6,939 nucleotides of DNA from positions 1 through 6,939 of the forward strand of contig RFIR01000181.1 in the NCBI GenBank assembly GCA_003695135.1. Direction: 5' to 3'. The position numbers were made by a program, and so were the translations under genes. The first letter of the stretch is position 1. Every line of letters begins with the position of its first letter. Below the pieces are notes generated by a model. That model had not been told where the DNA came from, did no database searches, and was given only the letters and a program-made list of their open reading frames with translations. Source of the DNA: Alphaproteobacteria bacterium (GTDB taxonomy: Bacteria > Pseudomonadota > Alphaproteobacteria > Rhodobacterales > Rhodobacteraceae). Below are positions 1 through 5,983 of the stretch, piece by piece.

Positions 1-268
1 CGATGGCGCGGCGCATGAAGGTGACATAGGGGCGCCTTGCGTCGATCCGCCTGGCCAGACGCCCGAAGACCCGGCCGAGCGCGGCGGCGCTGCGCGGGCC
101 GGTCAGTCCCAGCAGGTGGAACAGCGCCACCTGCCCCAGCCCCGTGGCGCGGTCGGTCAGGTGATGGCGGATCCACTCCGCACGGCCTCCCGTCCACAGG
201 GCCGAGAGCGGCGGCGCCGGCGGCTCGGGCGCGCGGGTGGCCTCGAAGGGCAGGTCCTCGGGCTTCAT
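1..268 (-). CDS. Partial acyltransferase, probable LpxL/HtrB-type lysophospholipid (lipid A) acyltransferase family, N-terminus only
   Basis: An open frame on the minus strand starts with ATG at 268-266 and runs uninterrupted through 89 codons off the left edge, so the 3' part is missing. The start overlaps the P450 stop as ATGA (bases 268-265), which points to translational coupling; no good Shine-Dalgarno is visible. The first ~30 residues are rich in proline and alanine and look poorly conserved. Residues ~34-89 (WIRHHLTDRATGLGQ, then GRVFGRLARRID, then FMRRAI) resemble the N-terminal region of bacterial lipid A lauroyl/myristoyl acyltransferase-like proteins: a hydrophobic helix near the start, then a basic Arg-rich stretch before the catalytic domain. 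The diagnostic HX4D/E catalytic motif lies outside the window, so family membership is provisional. Codon use (strong G/C at third positions) matches the neighbours and supports real coding. If the family call is right, it would act at the inner membrane and transfer a fatty acyl chain to a lipid. Its pairing with a P450 suggests a modified lipid substrate, which is inference. Confidence 0.6.
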   Translation of the reverse strand, partial: MKPEDLPFEATRAPEPPAPPLSALWTGGRAEWIRHHLTDRATGLGQVALFHLLGLTGPRSAAALGRVFGRLARRIDARRPYVTFMRRAI

Positions 269-1668
269 CCCCGCAACCGCAGCCGCATCGGCAGCCCGTC
301 GCCGGGCCGCAGGGTCAGGCGGCATTTCGCCTCGACCGCGTGGCCGGGCTCCAGCTCCAGCTCGAAATGCTGCGCCAGCGTGGCCAGAGTCAGGATCGCC
401 TCGCTCAGCCCGAAGGTCAGGCCGGGGCAGATGCGCGGGCCGATGGCAAAGGGGATATAGGCGTATTTGCCCGGGCGCGGCATGCCGGGGCCGAAGCGTT
501 CGGGCACGAAATGATCGGGCATCGACCAGATTTCCGGCCGGCGGTGCAGCATGAAGGGCGAGACCATCACCAGCGCCCCCTTGCGCACCCGGTGCCCGCC
601 GATCTCGCCCTCGGCCAGCGCCTGCCGGCCGAGGATCGGCACCGGCGGGTAGAGGCGCAGCGTTTCCTCGATGATGGCGCGGGTATAGCCCAGCCGGCGC
701 AGATCATCGAAGCCGGGGCTGCGCCCGCCAAGTTCGGCATCGAGCTCCGCGTGAAGCTGCGCGCGGACGCGCAGGCTTTGCGAGACCAGATACCACGCCC
801 AGGCCAGGGTGTTGGCGGTGGTCTCGTGCCCGGCCATGAAGATGACGATCGCCTCGTTGCGGATCGCCCGGCGCGACAGTTTCCGGCCCTTGCCGTCGCG
901 CGCCTTGAACAGCTGGCCGATCACCGCGGTCTCGTCGCCCTCGCCGCGGGCGAAGCGCTCGATCACGTCGTCGATGACCCGGTGCACGCGCCTGAGCGCC
1001 CGGTGGGCGGCCGGACCCTGAAAGCGCGGCACCCAGTCGGGCAGACCGATCAGCGACAGCCAGTCGACCTGATCGACATGGGCCTGATAGTCGGAAAATC
1101 CCCGCACCACCTCGCCGGTCAGCTCGCGGCCCAGTCGGCGGCCGAAGATGGTGCGCGAGATCACCTCGGCGGTCAGCTGAGCCATTTCCGACAGCACATC
1201 GAGCGACGCCCCCTCGCCCAGCGCCGCCCACTGCCCGCGCCATTCCTCGATGGTCTCGACCATGATCGGGGCGAAGTCCCGAGTGCGGCTGGCATGAATG
1301 ATGGGATGCACCGCGGCGCGCCGGCCGGCCCAGAGCTCGCGGTCCGACACGAACAGCCCGTCGCCCAGCAGCGGGCGCAGCGCATGGCGCATCTGCGGGG
1401 TCTTGGCCTGAAAGATCTCGTGCTGGGCCTGAAAGCAGGACTTCACCAGCTCGGGATCGTTGATGGTGAACAGATCGACGGTGACATAGCGCGCGCGGAT
1501 CAGCGGGTCATGATAGTCCGCGGCGCTGAAGGTGGCGATCATGTTTTCGCGAAACAGCCGATAGAGCTCCCAGAATCCGGCCGGCACGGTGCGCCGATGC
1601 GGATAGGGCGGCACGAAGCTTTCACCCCGCGCCTCGATCTCGGCATGAACCGCCTGAGAAAGCTGCAT
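265..1668 (-). CDS. Cytochrome P450 (467 aa)
   Basis: A haem-thiolate monooxygenase with all diagnostic P450 motifs intact. These are the C-helix WAGRR (W113-R117), the I-helix oxygen-activation motif AGHETT (279-284), the K-helix ExxR as ETLR (E335-R338), and the haem-binding loop FAIGPRICPG with C414 as the predicted iron ligand. Length (467 aa) is usual for a soluble bacterial P450. There is no N-terminal membrane anchor and no fused reductase, so it needs separate electron partners (a ferredoxin or flavodoxin and its reductase), none of which is in the window. The residues between ExxR and the haem loop (LHRRPEIW, then PERF) recall the CYP4/CYP102-like branch that includes many fatty-acyl hydroxylases, but the substrate cannot be read from sequence. 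The start at 1668 has GGGAG five bases upstream. It lies 32 bases after the glycerate kinase stop and overlaps the following acyltransferase by 4 bases, so it is probably the middle gene of an operon. The P450 family assignment is very secure; a lipid or fatty-acid substrate is only inferred from context. Confidence 0.95.
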   Translation of the reverse strand: MQLSQAVHAEIEARGESFVPPYPHRRTVPAGFWELYRLFRENMIATFSAADYHDPLIRARYVTVDLFTINDPELVKSCFQAQHEIFQAKTPQMRHALRPLLGDGLFVSDRELWAGRRAAVHPIIHASRTRDFAPIMVETIEEWRGQWAALGEGASLDVLSEMAQLTAEVISRTIFGRRLGRELTGEVVRGFSDYQAHVDQVDWLSLIGLPDWVPRFQGPAAHRALRRVHRVIDDVIERFARGEGDETAVIGQLFKARDGKGRKLSRRAIRNEAIVIFMAGHETTANTLAWAWYLVSQSLRVRAQLHAELDAELGGRSPGFDDLRRLGYTRAIIEETLRLYPPVPILGRQALAEGEIGGHRVRKGALVMVSPFMLHRRPEIWSMPDHFVPERFGPGMPRPGKYAYIPFAIGPRICPGLTFGLSEAILTLATLAQHFELELEPGHAVEAKCRLTLRPGDGLPMRLRLRG

Positions 1669-1700
1669 CGCCTCTCCCGTCGCTCCCGGCGTCCGGCCAG

Positions 1701-2945
1701 TCAGAGCACCAGCACCGCGCGGAAGTCGTTGACATTGGTCAGGGTCGGTCCCGTGACCAGCTGATCGCCGAGCCGGGCGAAGAAGCCATGCCCGTCGAAG
1801 CGCGCCAGCGCCTGCCCGACCGGATACCCCGCCGCGGCGGCGCGCTCAAGCGTATCGGGGCCGATGACGGCGCCGGCCACCGGCTCGGCCCCGTCGACCC
1901 CGTCAGTGTCGGCGGACAGCGCATGGATGCCCGGCGCACCATTCAGGGCCTGGGCCAGCGCCATCAGGAAATCGACATTGCGCCCGCCGCGTCCCGGCGC
2001 ACCGGCAGGCAGGGTCACCGTGGTCTCGCCGCCCGAGATCAGCACCGAGCCGCGTTCCGCCTTCAGCGCCTCGGCGGCCATCCAGCGGGCGAGATCGCGC
2101 GCCTCGCCCTCCAGCGCATCGCCGAGGATGACAGGGGTCAGCCCCTCGGCCCGCGCGAGCTCGGCGGCGGCCTCCAGCGATGTGCGCGGGGTGGCGATCA
2201 GCCGCGCCTCGGCCCGCGCCAGGCGCGGATCGCCCGGCTTGATCGTCTCGCTTGCCGGATCGGACAGCACCGCGGCCACGCCCGGGGGCAGATCGAGCCG
2301 GTAGCGCGCGACGATCGCGCGCGCGTCGGCCAGCGTGGTCGGATCGGGCACGGTGGGGCCGGAGGCAATGGCGGCGGGATCGTCGCCCGGCACGTCGGAG
2401 ATCATCAGCGTGACCAGCCGCGCCGGATGGCAGGCCGCGCCCAGCCGCCCGCCCTTGACGGCGGAGAGATGCCGGCGCAGGCAGTTCATCTCGGCAATCG
2501 TCGCGCCGCTGGCCAGGAGCGCGCGGTTGACCGCCTGCTTGTCGGCTAGCGTGATGCCCGGTCGCGGCAGCGGCATCAGCGCCGAGCCGCCGCCGGAGAT
2601 CAGCGCGATCGCCAGATCCTCCGCGCCCAGCCCCTGTACCATCTCCAGCATGCGCCGCGCCGCCGCCTCGCCGGCCGCGTCGGGCACCGGGTGTGCCGCC
2701 TCGACGATCTCGATGCGCGCGCAGGGCACGGCATGGCCATAGGCAGTGACGACGAGGCCGGAAAGCGGCGCCTGCCACACCCGTTCCAGCGCCGCGGCCA
2801 TCGCGGCCGAGGCCTTGCCGGCGCCGATGACGACGGTTCGACCGGAGGGCGGTTCCGGCAACGCCCCAGGGATCACCCGGTCGGGCTGCGCGCGCGCGAC
2901 GGCGGCATCGAACATCGTCCTGAGAATGTCCCGCGGCGCGCGCAT
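1701..2945 (-). CDS. Glycerate 2-kinase, type II (DUF4147/MOFRL family; GckA/TtuD-like)
   Basis: Predicted to phosphorylate D-glycerate to 2-phosphoglycerate with ATP in the cytoplasm, feeding glycerate from hydroxypyruvate/tartronate-semialdehyde or serine-type pathways into lower glycolysis. The 414-aa length is typical. The N-terminal DUF4147 domain shows GAGKAS (41-46), SGGGSAL (117-123), the LADK lysine K136, VKGGRL (163-168) and SDVPGDDP (183-190). The C-terminal MOFRL domain shows SGGETTV (304-310), GRGGRN (318-323), DTDGVDG (346-352) and TGPTLTNVND (398-407). All key motifs are present, so the enzyme should be active. After GRGGRN it reads VDF where many relatives have an E before F, a conservative change. 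Homologues are often labelled hydroxypyruvate reductase (ttuD) from an old assignment; the kinase function is better supported for this family. The ATG at 2945 is preceded by GGGGAGGGG with about 4-5 bases of spacing. It is first in the minus-strand operon and divergent from soeA. Confidence 0.93.
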   Translation of the reverse strand: MRAPRDILRTMFDAAVARAQPDRVIPGALPEPPSGRTVVIGAGKASAAMAAALERVWQAPLSGLVVTAYGHAVPCARIEIVEAAHPVPDAAGEAAARRMLEMVQGLGAEDLAIALISGGGSALMPLPRPGITLADKQAVNRALLASGATIAEMNCLRRHLSAVKGGRLGAACHPARLVTLMISDVPGDDPAAIASGPTVPDPTTLADARAIVARYRLDLPPGVAAVLSDPASETIKPGDPRLARAEARLIATPRTSLEAAAELARAEGLTPVILGDALEGEARDLARWMAAEALKAERGSVLISGGETTVTLPAGAPGRGGRNVDFLMALAQALNGAPGIHALSADTDGVDGAEPVAGAVIGPDTLERAAAAGYPVGQALARFDGHGFFARLGDQLVTGPTLTNVNDFRAVLVL

Positions 2946-2967
2946 CGCCCCTCCCCGAAAGCCGCTC

Positions 2968-2986
2968 GCCGCGCCCAGCGCGCGGC
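2968..2986. repeat. 7-bp inverted repeat with 5-base spacer, upstream of the glycerate kinase
   Basis: GCCGCGC (2968-2974) is matched by GCGCGGC (2980-2986) around a CCAGC spacer. It sits about 12 bases beyond the kinase Shine-Dalgarno, so it could be a leader hairpin or an operator. In such GC-rich sequence, repeats made only of G and C arise easily by chance, so function is uncertain. Confidence 0.3.
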
Positions 2987-3039
2987 AGGCCTCCCTTCTC
3001 CCGCCACGCCGGTCCGGTCAAGCCCGGATCGCCGCCCGG

Positions 3040-3056
3040 TGCGCCGCATCGGCGCA
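3040..3056. promoter_or_regulatory. Candidate operator: perfect 7+7 inverted repeat TGCGCCG-CAT-CGGCGCA
   Basis: A perfect dyad of 17 bases with a 3-base centre lies in the middle of the divergent region, about 15 bases upstream of the candidate soeA -35 and about 19 bases from the minus-strand TTGACC. This position suits a dimeric regulator acting on one or both operons. No regulator gene is in the window and I cannot assign a family. A LysR- or GntR-type protein would be plausible but is not shown by the sequence. Confidence 0.4.
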
Positions 3057-3070
3057 GGCAGATCTGCGGC

Positions 3071-3098
3071 TTGCCGCGCGGCGGTCCTTCTGATTAAT
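3071..3098 (+). promoter_or_regulatory. soeA: Candidate soeABC promoter (TTGCCG - 16 bp - ATTAAT)
   Basis: TTGCCG (3071-3076) and ATTAAT (3093-3098) make a sigma70-like pair with a 16-base spacer. The -10 candidate falls in TGATTAATT, the most conspicuous AT-rich island of the intergenic region. Transcription would begin near 3104-3107. That gives a leader of about 60 bases before the GTG start at 3167 but almost none before the ATG at 3113. Matches to consensus are partial, so this is a candidate only. Confidence 0.35.
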
Positions 3099-3110
3099 TC
3101 CCCGCGCGGC
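3073..3110. repeat. 9-bp inverted repeat framing the candidate soeA -10
   Basis: GCCGCGCGG (3073-3081) is complementary to CCGCGCGGC (3102-3110), leaving a 20-base loop that contains the AT-rich -10 candidate. Each arm also contains the self-complementary octamer CCGCGCGG. The same segments can therefore be read as two copies of a small palindrome 28 bp apart, a spacing near but not exactly a whole number of helical turns. It may be two operator half-sites or chance in GC-rich DNA. Confidence 0.35.
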
Positions 3111-3151
3111 GCATGTACAAAAGCCGTCAAGGACAATACAGGGACTACAGC

Positions 3152-3156
3152 GGAGG
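3152..3156 (+). promoter_or_regulatory. soeA: Shine-Dalgarno GGAGG that decides the soeA start
   Basis: GGAGG lies 10 bases upstream of the GTG at 3167. The in-frame ATG at 3113 has no purine-rich sequence ahead of it. The 17 codons between them use A or T at the third position about a third of the time, unlike the rest of the gene. Both facts favour GTG as the real start. Confidence 0.7.
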
Positions 3157-3166
3157 CGGCACCAGC

Positions 3167-5983
3167 GTGCAGAGGATCGATCCATCGCCAAGGGTCTCGG
3201 ACGAGATTCGCCGGACCACCTGCTACATGTGCGCCTGCCGCTGCGGCATAAACGTGCATCTGCGCGAAACCGCGCATGGCCCGAAGGTCAGCTATATCGA
3301 GGGCAATCGCGACCATCCGGTCAATCGCGGCGTGCTGTGCGCCAAGGGCTCGGCCGGGATCATGCAGGTCAACTCGCCGGCCCGGCTGCGCGCGCCGCTG
3401 CGCCGGACCGGCCCGCGCGGCTCGGGCGAGTTCGAGGAGATCAGCTGGGAGGAGGCGCTGGAGACCGCCGTGTCCTGGCTCGCCCCGATCCGGCAGACGG
3501 ACCCGAAAAAGCTCGCCTTCTTCACCGGGCGCGACCAGAGCCAGTCCTTCACCGGCTGGTGGGCGCAGCAATACGGCACCCCCAATTTCGCCGCCCATGG
3601 CGGGTTCTGCTCGGTCAACATGGCCGCAGCCGGCATCGCCACCATGGGCGGCGCGTTCTGGGAATTCGGCGCCCCGGACTGGGACCGGACGAAGTATTTC
3701 ATGATCTTCGGCGTGGCCGAGGATCACGATTCCAACCCGATCAAGATGGGTCTGGCCAGGCTCAAGGCGCGCGGCGCGCGGGTGGTGGCGGTCAATCCGG
3801 TGCGCACCGGCTACAATGCGATCGCCGATGAATGGCTGGGCATCACCCCGGGCACGGACGGGCTGTTCGTGCTGGCGCTGATCCACGAGCTTCTGCGCGC
3901 CGGTCAGATCGATCTGCGCTATCTGATCGACTATACCAACGCGCCGGCGCTGGTGATCGACGAGCCGGGCGCGGCCGATCACGGCATGCTCATGCGCGGC
4001 GGCGATGGCGCGCTGCTGATGGCCGAGCGGTCGAGCGGCCGCATCCTCGGCATCGACGATGGGGCGATCCCGGCGCTCGATGGCGAGTTCGAGGTCGAGG
4101 GGCGTCATTGCCGCCCGGTCTTCGGGCTGATGGCGGCGCGCTATCTGGCCGACGAATACGCGCCCGAGGCGGTGGCCGAACGCTGCGGAATCCCCGCCGG
4201 CACCATCCGCCGCATCGCCGCCGAGCTGGCCCATGTCGCCTTCAACGAGAGCATCGAGATCGACCGGCCCTGGACCGACTGGCGGGGAAGGCGGCACGAG
4301 AAGATGATCGGCCGGCCGGTCAGCCTGCATGCCATGCGCGGCATCTCGGCCCATTCCAACGGCTTTCAGACCTGCCGCGCCCTGCATCTGTTGCAGATCC
4401 TTCTGGGCAGCGTCGAGACGCCGGGCGGGTTCCGTTTCAAGCCGCCCTATCCCAAGCCGCTGTCGGCGCATCCCAAGCCGCACGCCCATGCGGTGCCGGG
4501 CGAGCCGCTGGCTGGGCCGCATCTGGGCTTTCCGCGCGGGCCGGAGGATCTGCTTCTGGACGAGGACGGCGCGCCCCTGCGCATCGACAAGGCGTTTTCC
4601 TGGGAGGCGCCGCTGGCGGCCCATGGCATGATGCACATGGTCATCGCCAATGCCGCTTCCGGTGATCCCTATCCCATCGACACGCTGTTTCTCTACATGG
4701 CCAACATGGCGTGGAATTCCTCGATGAACACCGCCGGGACCATGGAGATGCTGGCGGCGATGGACGAGGACGGCAATTACCGCATCCCGCGCATCATCTA
4801 TTCCGACGCCTATGCCTCGGAAATGGTGGCCTATGCCGATCTGGTGCTGCCGGATACCACCTATCTGGAACGCTTCGACTGCATCTCGCTCCTGGACCGG
4901 CCGATCTCGGAGGCCGACGCGGCGGCCGACGCCATACGCTGGCCGGTGATCACGCCCGATCGCGAGGTGCGCGGCTTCCAGTCGGTGCTGCTCGATCTCG
5001 GCGCGCGGCTGGGCCTGCCCGGCATGGCCGATGCGGATGGCAAGCCGGTCTATGCCGGCTATGCCGACTACATCCAGCGCCACGAGCGCAGGCCCGGCAT
5101 CGGCCCGCTCGCCGGCTTTCGCGGCAATGGCGACAGGACCGGGCGCGGCGCGCCCAACCCCGACCAGATCGCCCGCTATATCGAGAATGGCGGCTTTTTC
5201 GTCGCCCATATCCCCGAGGAGGCGCAGTTCTTCAAGCCGTGGAACGCCGCCTATCAGGACTGGGCGGTGGAGATGGGCTTCTACGACACCCCGCAGCCCT
5301 ACCGCTTCGATCTGTGGCTGGAATCCATGGCCGCATTCCAGCGCGCGGCCGAGGGCCATGGCGAGCGCCAGCCGCCCGAGGCGCTGCGCCCGCGCATCCT
5401 GCAGGCCTTCGATCCGCTGCCGGTGTGGTATCCGCCGACATCCTCGGACCCGCAGGAGTTTCCGCTGCACGCCATCACCCAGCGCCCGGCGGCGATGTAT
5501 CATTCCTGGGGCACGCAGAATGCCTGGCTGCGCCAGATCCATGGCGAGAACCCGCTCTACGTGCCCGGCGAGATCTGCGACCGGCACGGGCTGGAGGATG
5601 GCGACTGGGCCTGGGTGATCTCCGAACATGCCCGCATAAGGGTGCCGGTGCGGCGGATGGAGGCGGTCAATGCCGCGACGCTGTGGACATGGAACGCCAT
5701 CGGCAAGCGCGCGGGGGCCTGGGCGCTCGATGCCGACGCGCCGGAGGCACGCCGCGGCTTCCTGCTCAACCATCTGATCCCGGAGCTCTTGCCCGAGCAG
5801 CCCGACGGCCAGCGCTGGTCGAATTCCGACCCCGTCACCGGGCAGGCGGCGTGGTACGATCTGCGGGTGCGGATCGAGAAGGCCCAGCCCGCCAGCCGCA
5901 CAGAGCCCGCCTTCGCGCCCCAGAAATCGCCGGTGCCACCGGCCCCGCACGAACTCGCCTTCGGCAAGGAGTGGACCGAATGA
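3167..5983 (+). CDS. soeA: SoeA, molybdopterin catalytic subunit of cytoplasmic sulfite dehydrogenase
   Basis: The catalytic subunit of the SoeABC sulfite-oxidising complex, a member of the DMSO reductase superfamily. It oxidises sulfite directly to sulfate at a Mo-bis(MGD) centre. From GTG (938 aa) the N-terminus carries the [4Fe-4S] motif C19-x2-C22-x3-C26 with C58 in GVLCAKG, plus an extra C24 inside the motif. GGFCSVNMAAAG supplies C148 as the likely Mo ligand. HSWGTQN (779-785) opens the C-terminal dinucleotide-binding domain. No twin-arginine signal is present, so the protein stays in the cytoplasm; related Phs/Psr/Dms subunits carry Tat signals. The N-terminal sequence TTCYMCACRCGIN and the region around AHSNGFQTCRALHLLQ match what I recall of SoeA proteins in Rhodobacterales. 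An in-frame ATG at 3113 would add 18 residues, but the GGAGG ahead of GTG and the codon use argue against it. The stop overlaps soeB by ATGA. Another polysulfide/thiosulfate-reductase-like activity is the main alternative. Confidence 0.88.
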   Translation: MQRIDPSPRVSDEIRRTTCYMCACRCGINVHLRETAHGPKVSYIEGNRDHPVNRGVLCAKGSAGIMQVNSPARLRAPLRRTGPRGSGEFEEISWEEALETAVSWLAPIRQTDPKKLAFFTGRDQSQSFTGWWAQQYGTPNFAAHGGFCSVNMAAAGIATMGGAFWEFGAPDWDRTKYFMIFGVAEDHDSNPIKMGLARLKARGARVVAVNPVRTGYNAIADEWLGITPGTDGLFVLALIHELLRAGQIDLRYLIDYTNAPALVIDEPGAADHGMLMRGGDGALLMAERSSGRILGIDDGAIPALDGEFEVEGRHCRPVFGLMAARYLADEYAPEAVAERCGIPAGTIRRIAAELAHVAFNESIEIDRPWTDWRGRRHEKMIGRPVSLHAMRGISAHSNGFQTCRALHLLQILLGSVETPGGFRFKPPYPKPLSAHPKPHAHAVPGEPLAGPHLGFPRGPEDLLLDEDGAPLRIDKAFSWEAPLAAHGMMHMVIANAASGDPYPIDTLFLYMANMAWNSSMNTAGTMEMLAAMDEDGNYRIPRIIYSDAYASEMVAYADLVLPDTTYLERFDCISLLDRPISEADAAADAIRWPVITPDREVRGFQSVLLDLGARLGLPGMADADGKPVYAGYADYIQRHERRPGIGPLAGFRGNGDRTGRGAPNPDQIARYIENGGFFVAHIPEEAQFFKPWNAAYQDWAVEMGFYDTPQPYRFDLWLESMAAFQRAAEGHGERQPPEALRPRILQAFDPLPVWYPPTSSDPQEFPLHAITQRPAAMYHSWGTQNAWLRQIHGENPLYVPGEICDRHGLEDGDWAWVISEHARIRVPVRRMEAVNAATLWTWNAIGKRAGAWALDADAPEARRGFLLNHLIPELLPEQPDGQRWSNSDPVTGQAAWYDLRVRIEKAQPASRTEPAFAPQKSPVPPAPHELAFGKEWTE
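5966..5971 (+). promoter_or_regulatory. soeB: Shine-Dalgarno AAGGAG of soeB inside the soeA 3' end
   Basis: AAGGAG ends 8 bases before the ATG at 5980, near-ideal spacing. It fixes the soeB start within a frame that is open much further upstream (to 4711) and supports independent as well as coupled initiation at the ATGA overlap. Confidence 0.8.

Larger units (their letters stand above)
2946..3166. promoter_or_regulatory. Divergent intergenic region between the kinase operon and soeABC
   Basis: About 220 bases lie between two genes transcribed away from each other, so both promoters are expected here. The minus-strand side has TTGACC (3021-3016), a good -35-like hexamer, but I see no convincing -10 at the right distance. 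The plus-strand side has the candidate promoter described separately. Three inverted repeats are present: GCCGCGC/GCGCGGC (2968-2974 with 2980-2986), TGCGCCG/CGGCGCA (3040-3056) and GCCGCGCGG/CCGCGCGGC (3073-3110). No small gene was recognised. Confidence 0.6.

Noticed and set aside
1669..1700. Possible terminator between the kinase and the P450
   Set aside because: No stem followed by a T-run on the minus strand; the 32-base gap holds only the P450 ribosome site, so read-through is expected.
37..1764. A 575-codon open frame on the plus strand, antisense to the P450
   Set aside because: It has biased Arg/Ala/Gly/His composition and no recognisable motif. The P450 on the other strand has every family motif in order.
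1903..3021. A 372-codon minus-strand frame overlapping the glycerate kinase
   Set aside because: It is a shifted frame of the kinase gene with low-complexity Arg/Gly composition, whereas the 414-aa kinase frame carries all MOFRL family motifs.
2993..3021. Minus-strand sigma70 promoter TTGACC plus -10
   Set aside because: TTGACC is a good -35, but the sequence 15-18 bases downstream (GAGAAGGG) does not resemble a -10, so I did not list it as a promoter.
2873..5950. A 1025-codon open frame on the minus strand, antisense to nearly all of soeA
   Set aside because: It is an effect of strong G/C third-position bias. The protein is a low-complexity Arg/Gly/His/Ala mix with no domain, it overlaps the well-supported soeA and the start of the kinase gene, and it has no ribosome site of note.
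4711..5979. Upstream in-frame extension of soeB within soeA
   Set aside because: The extension is out of frame with conserved SoeA motifs and encodes Arg/Gly-rich nonsense. The AAGGAG-ATG at 5966-5982 gives a canonical 245-aa SoeB.
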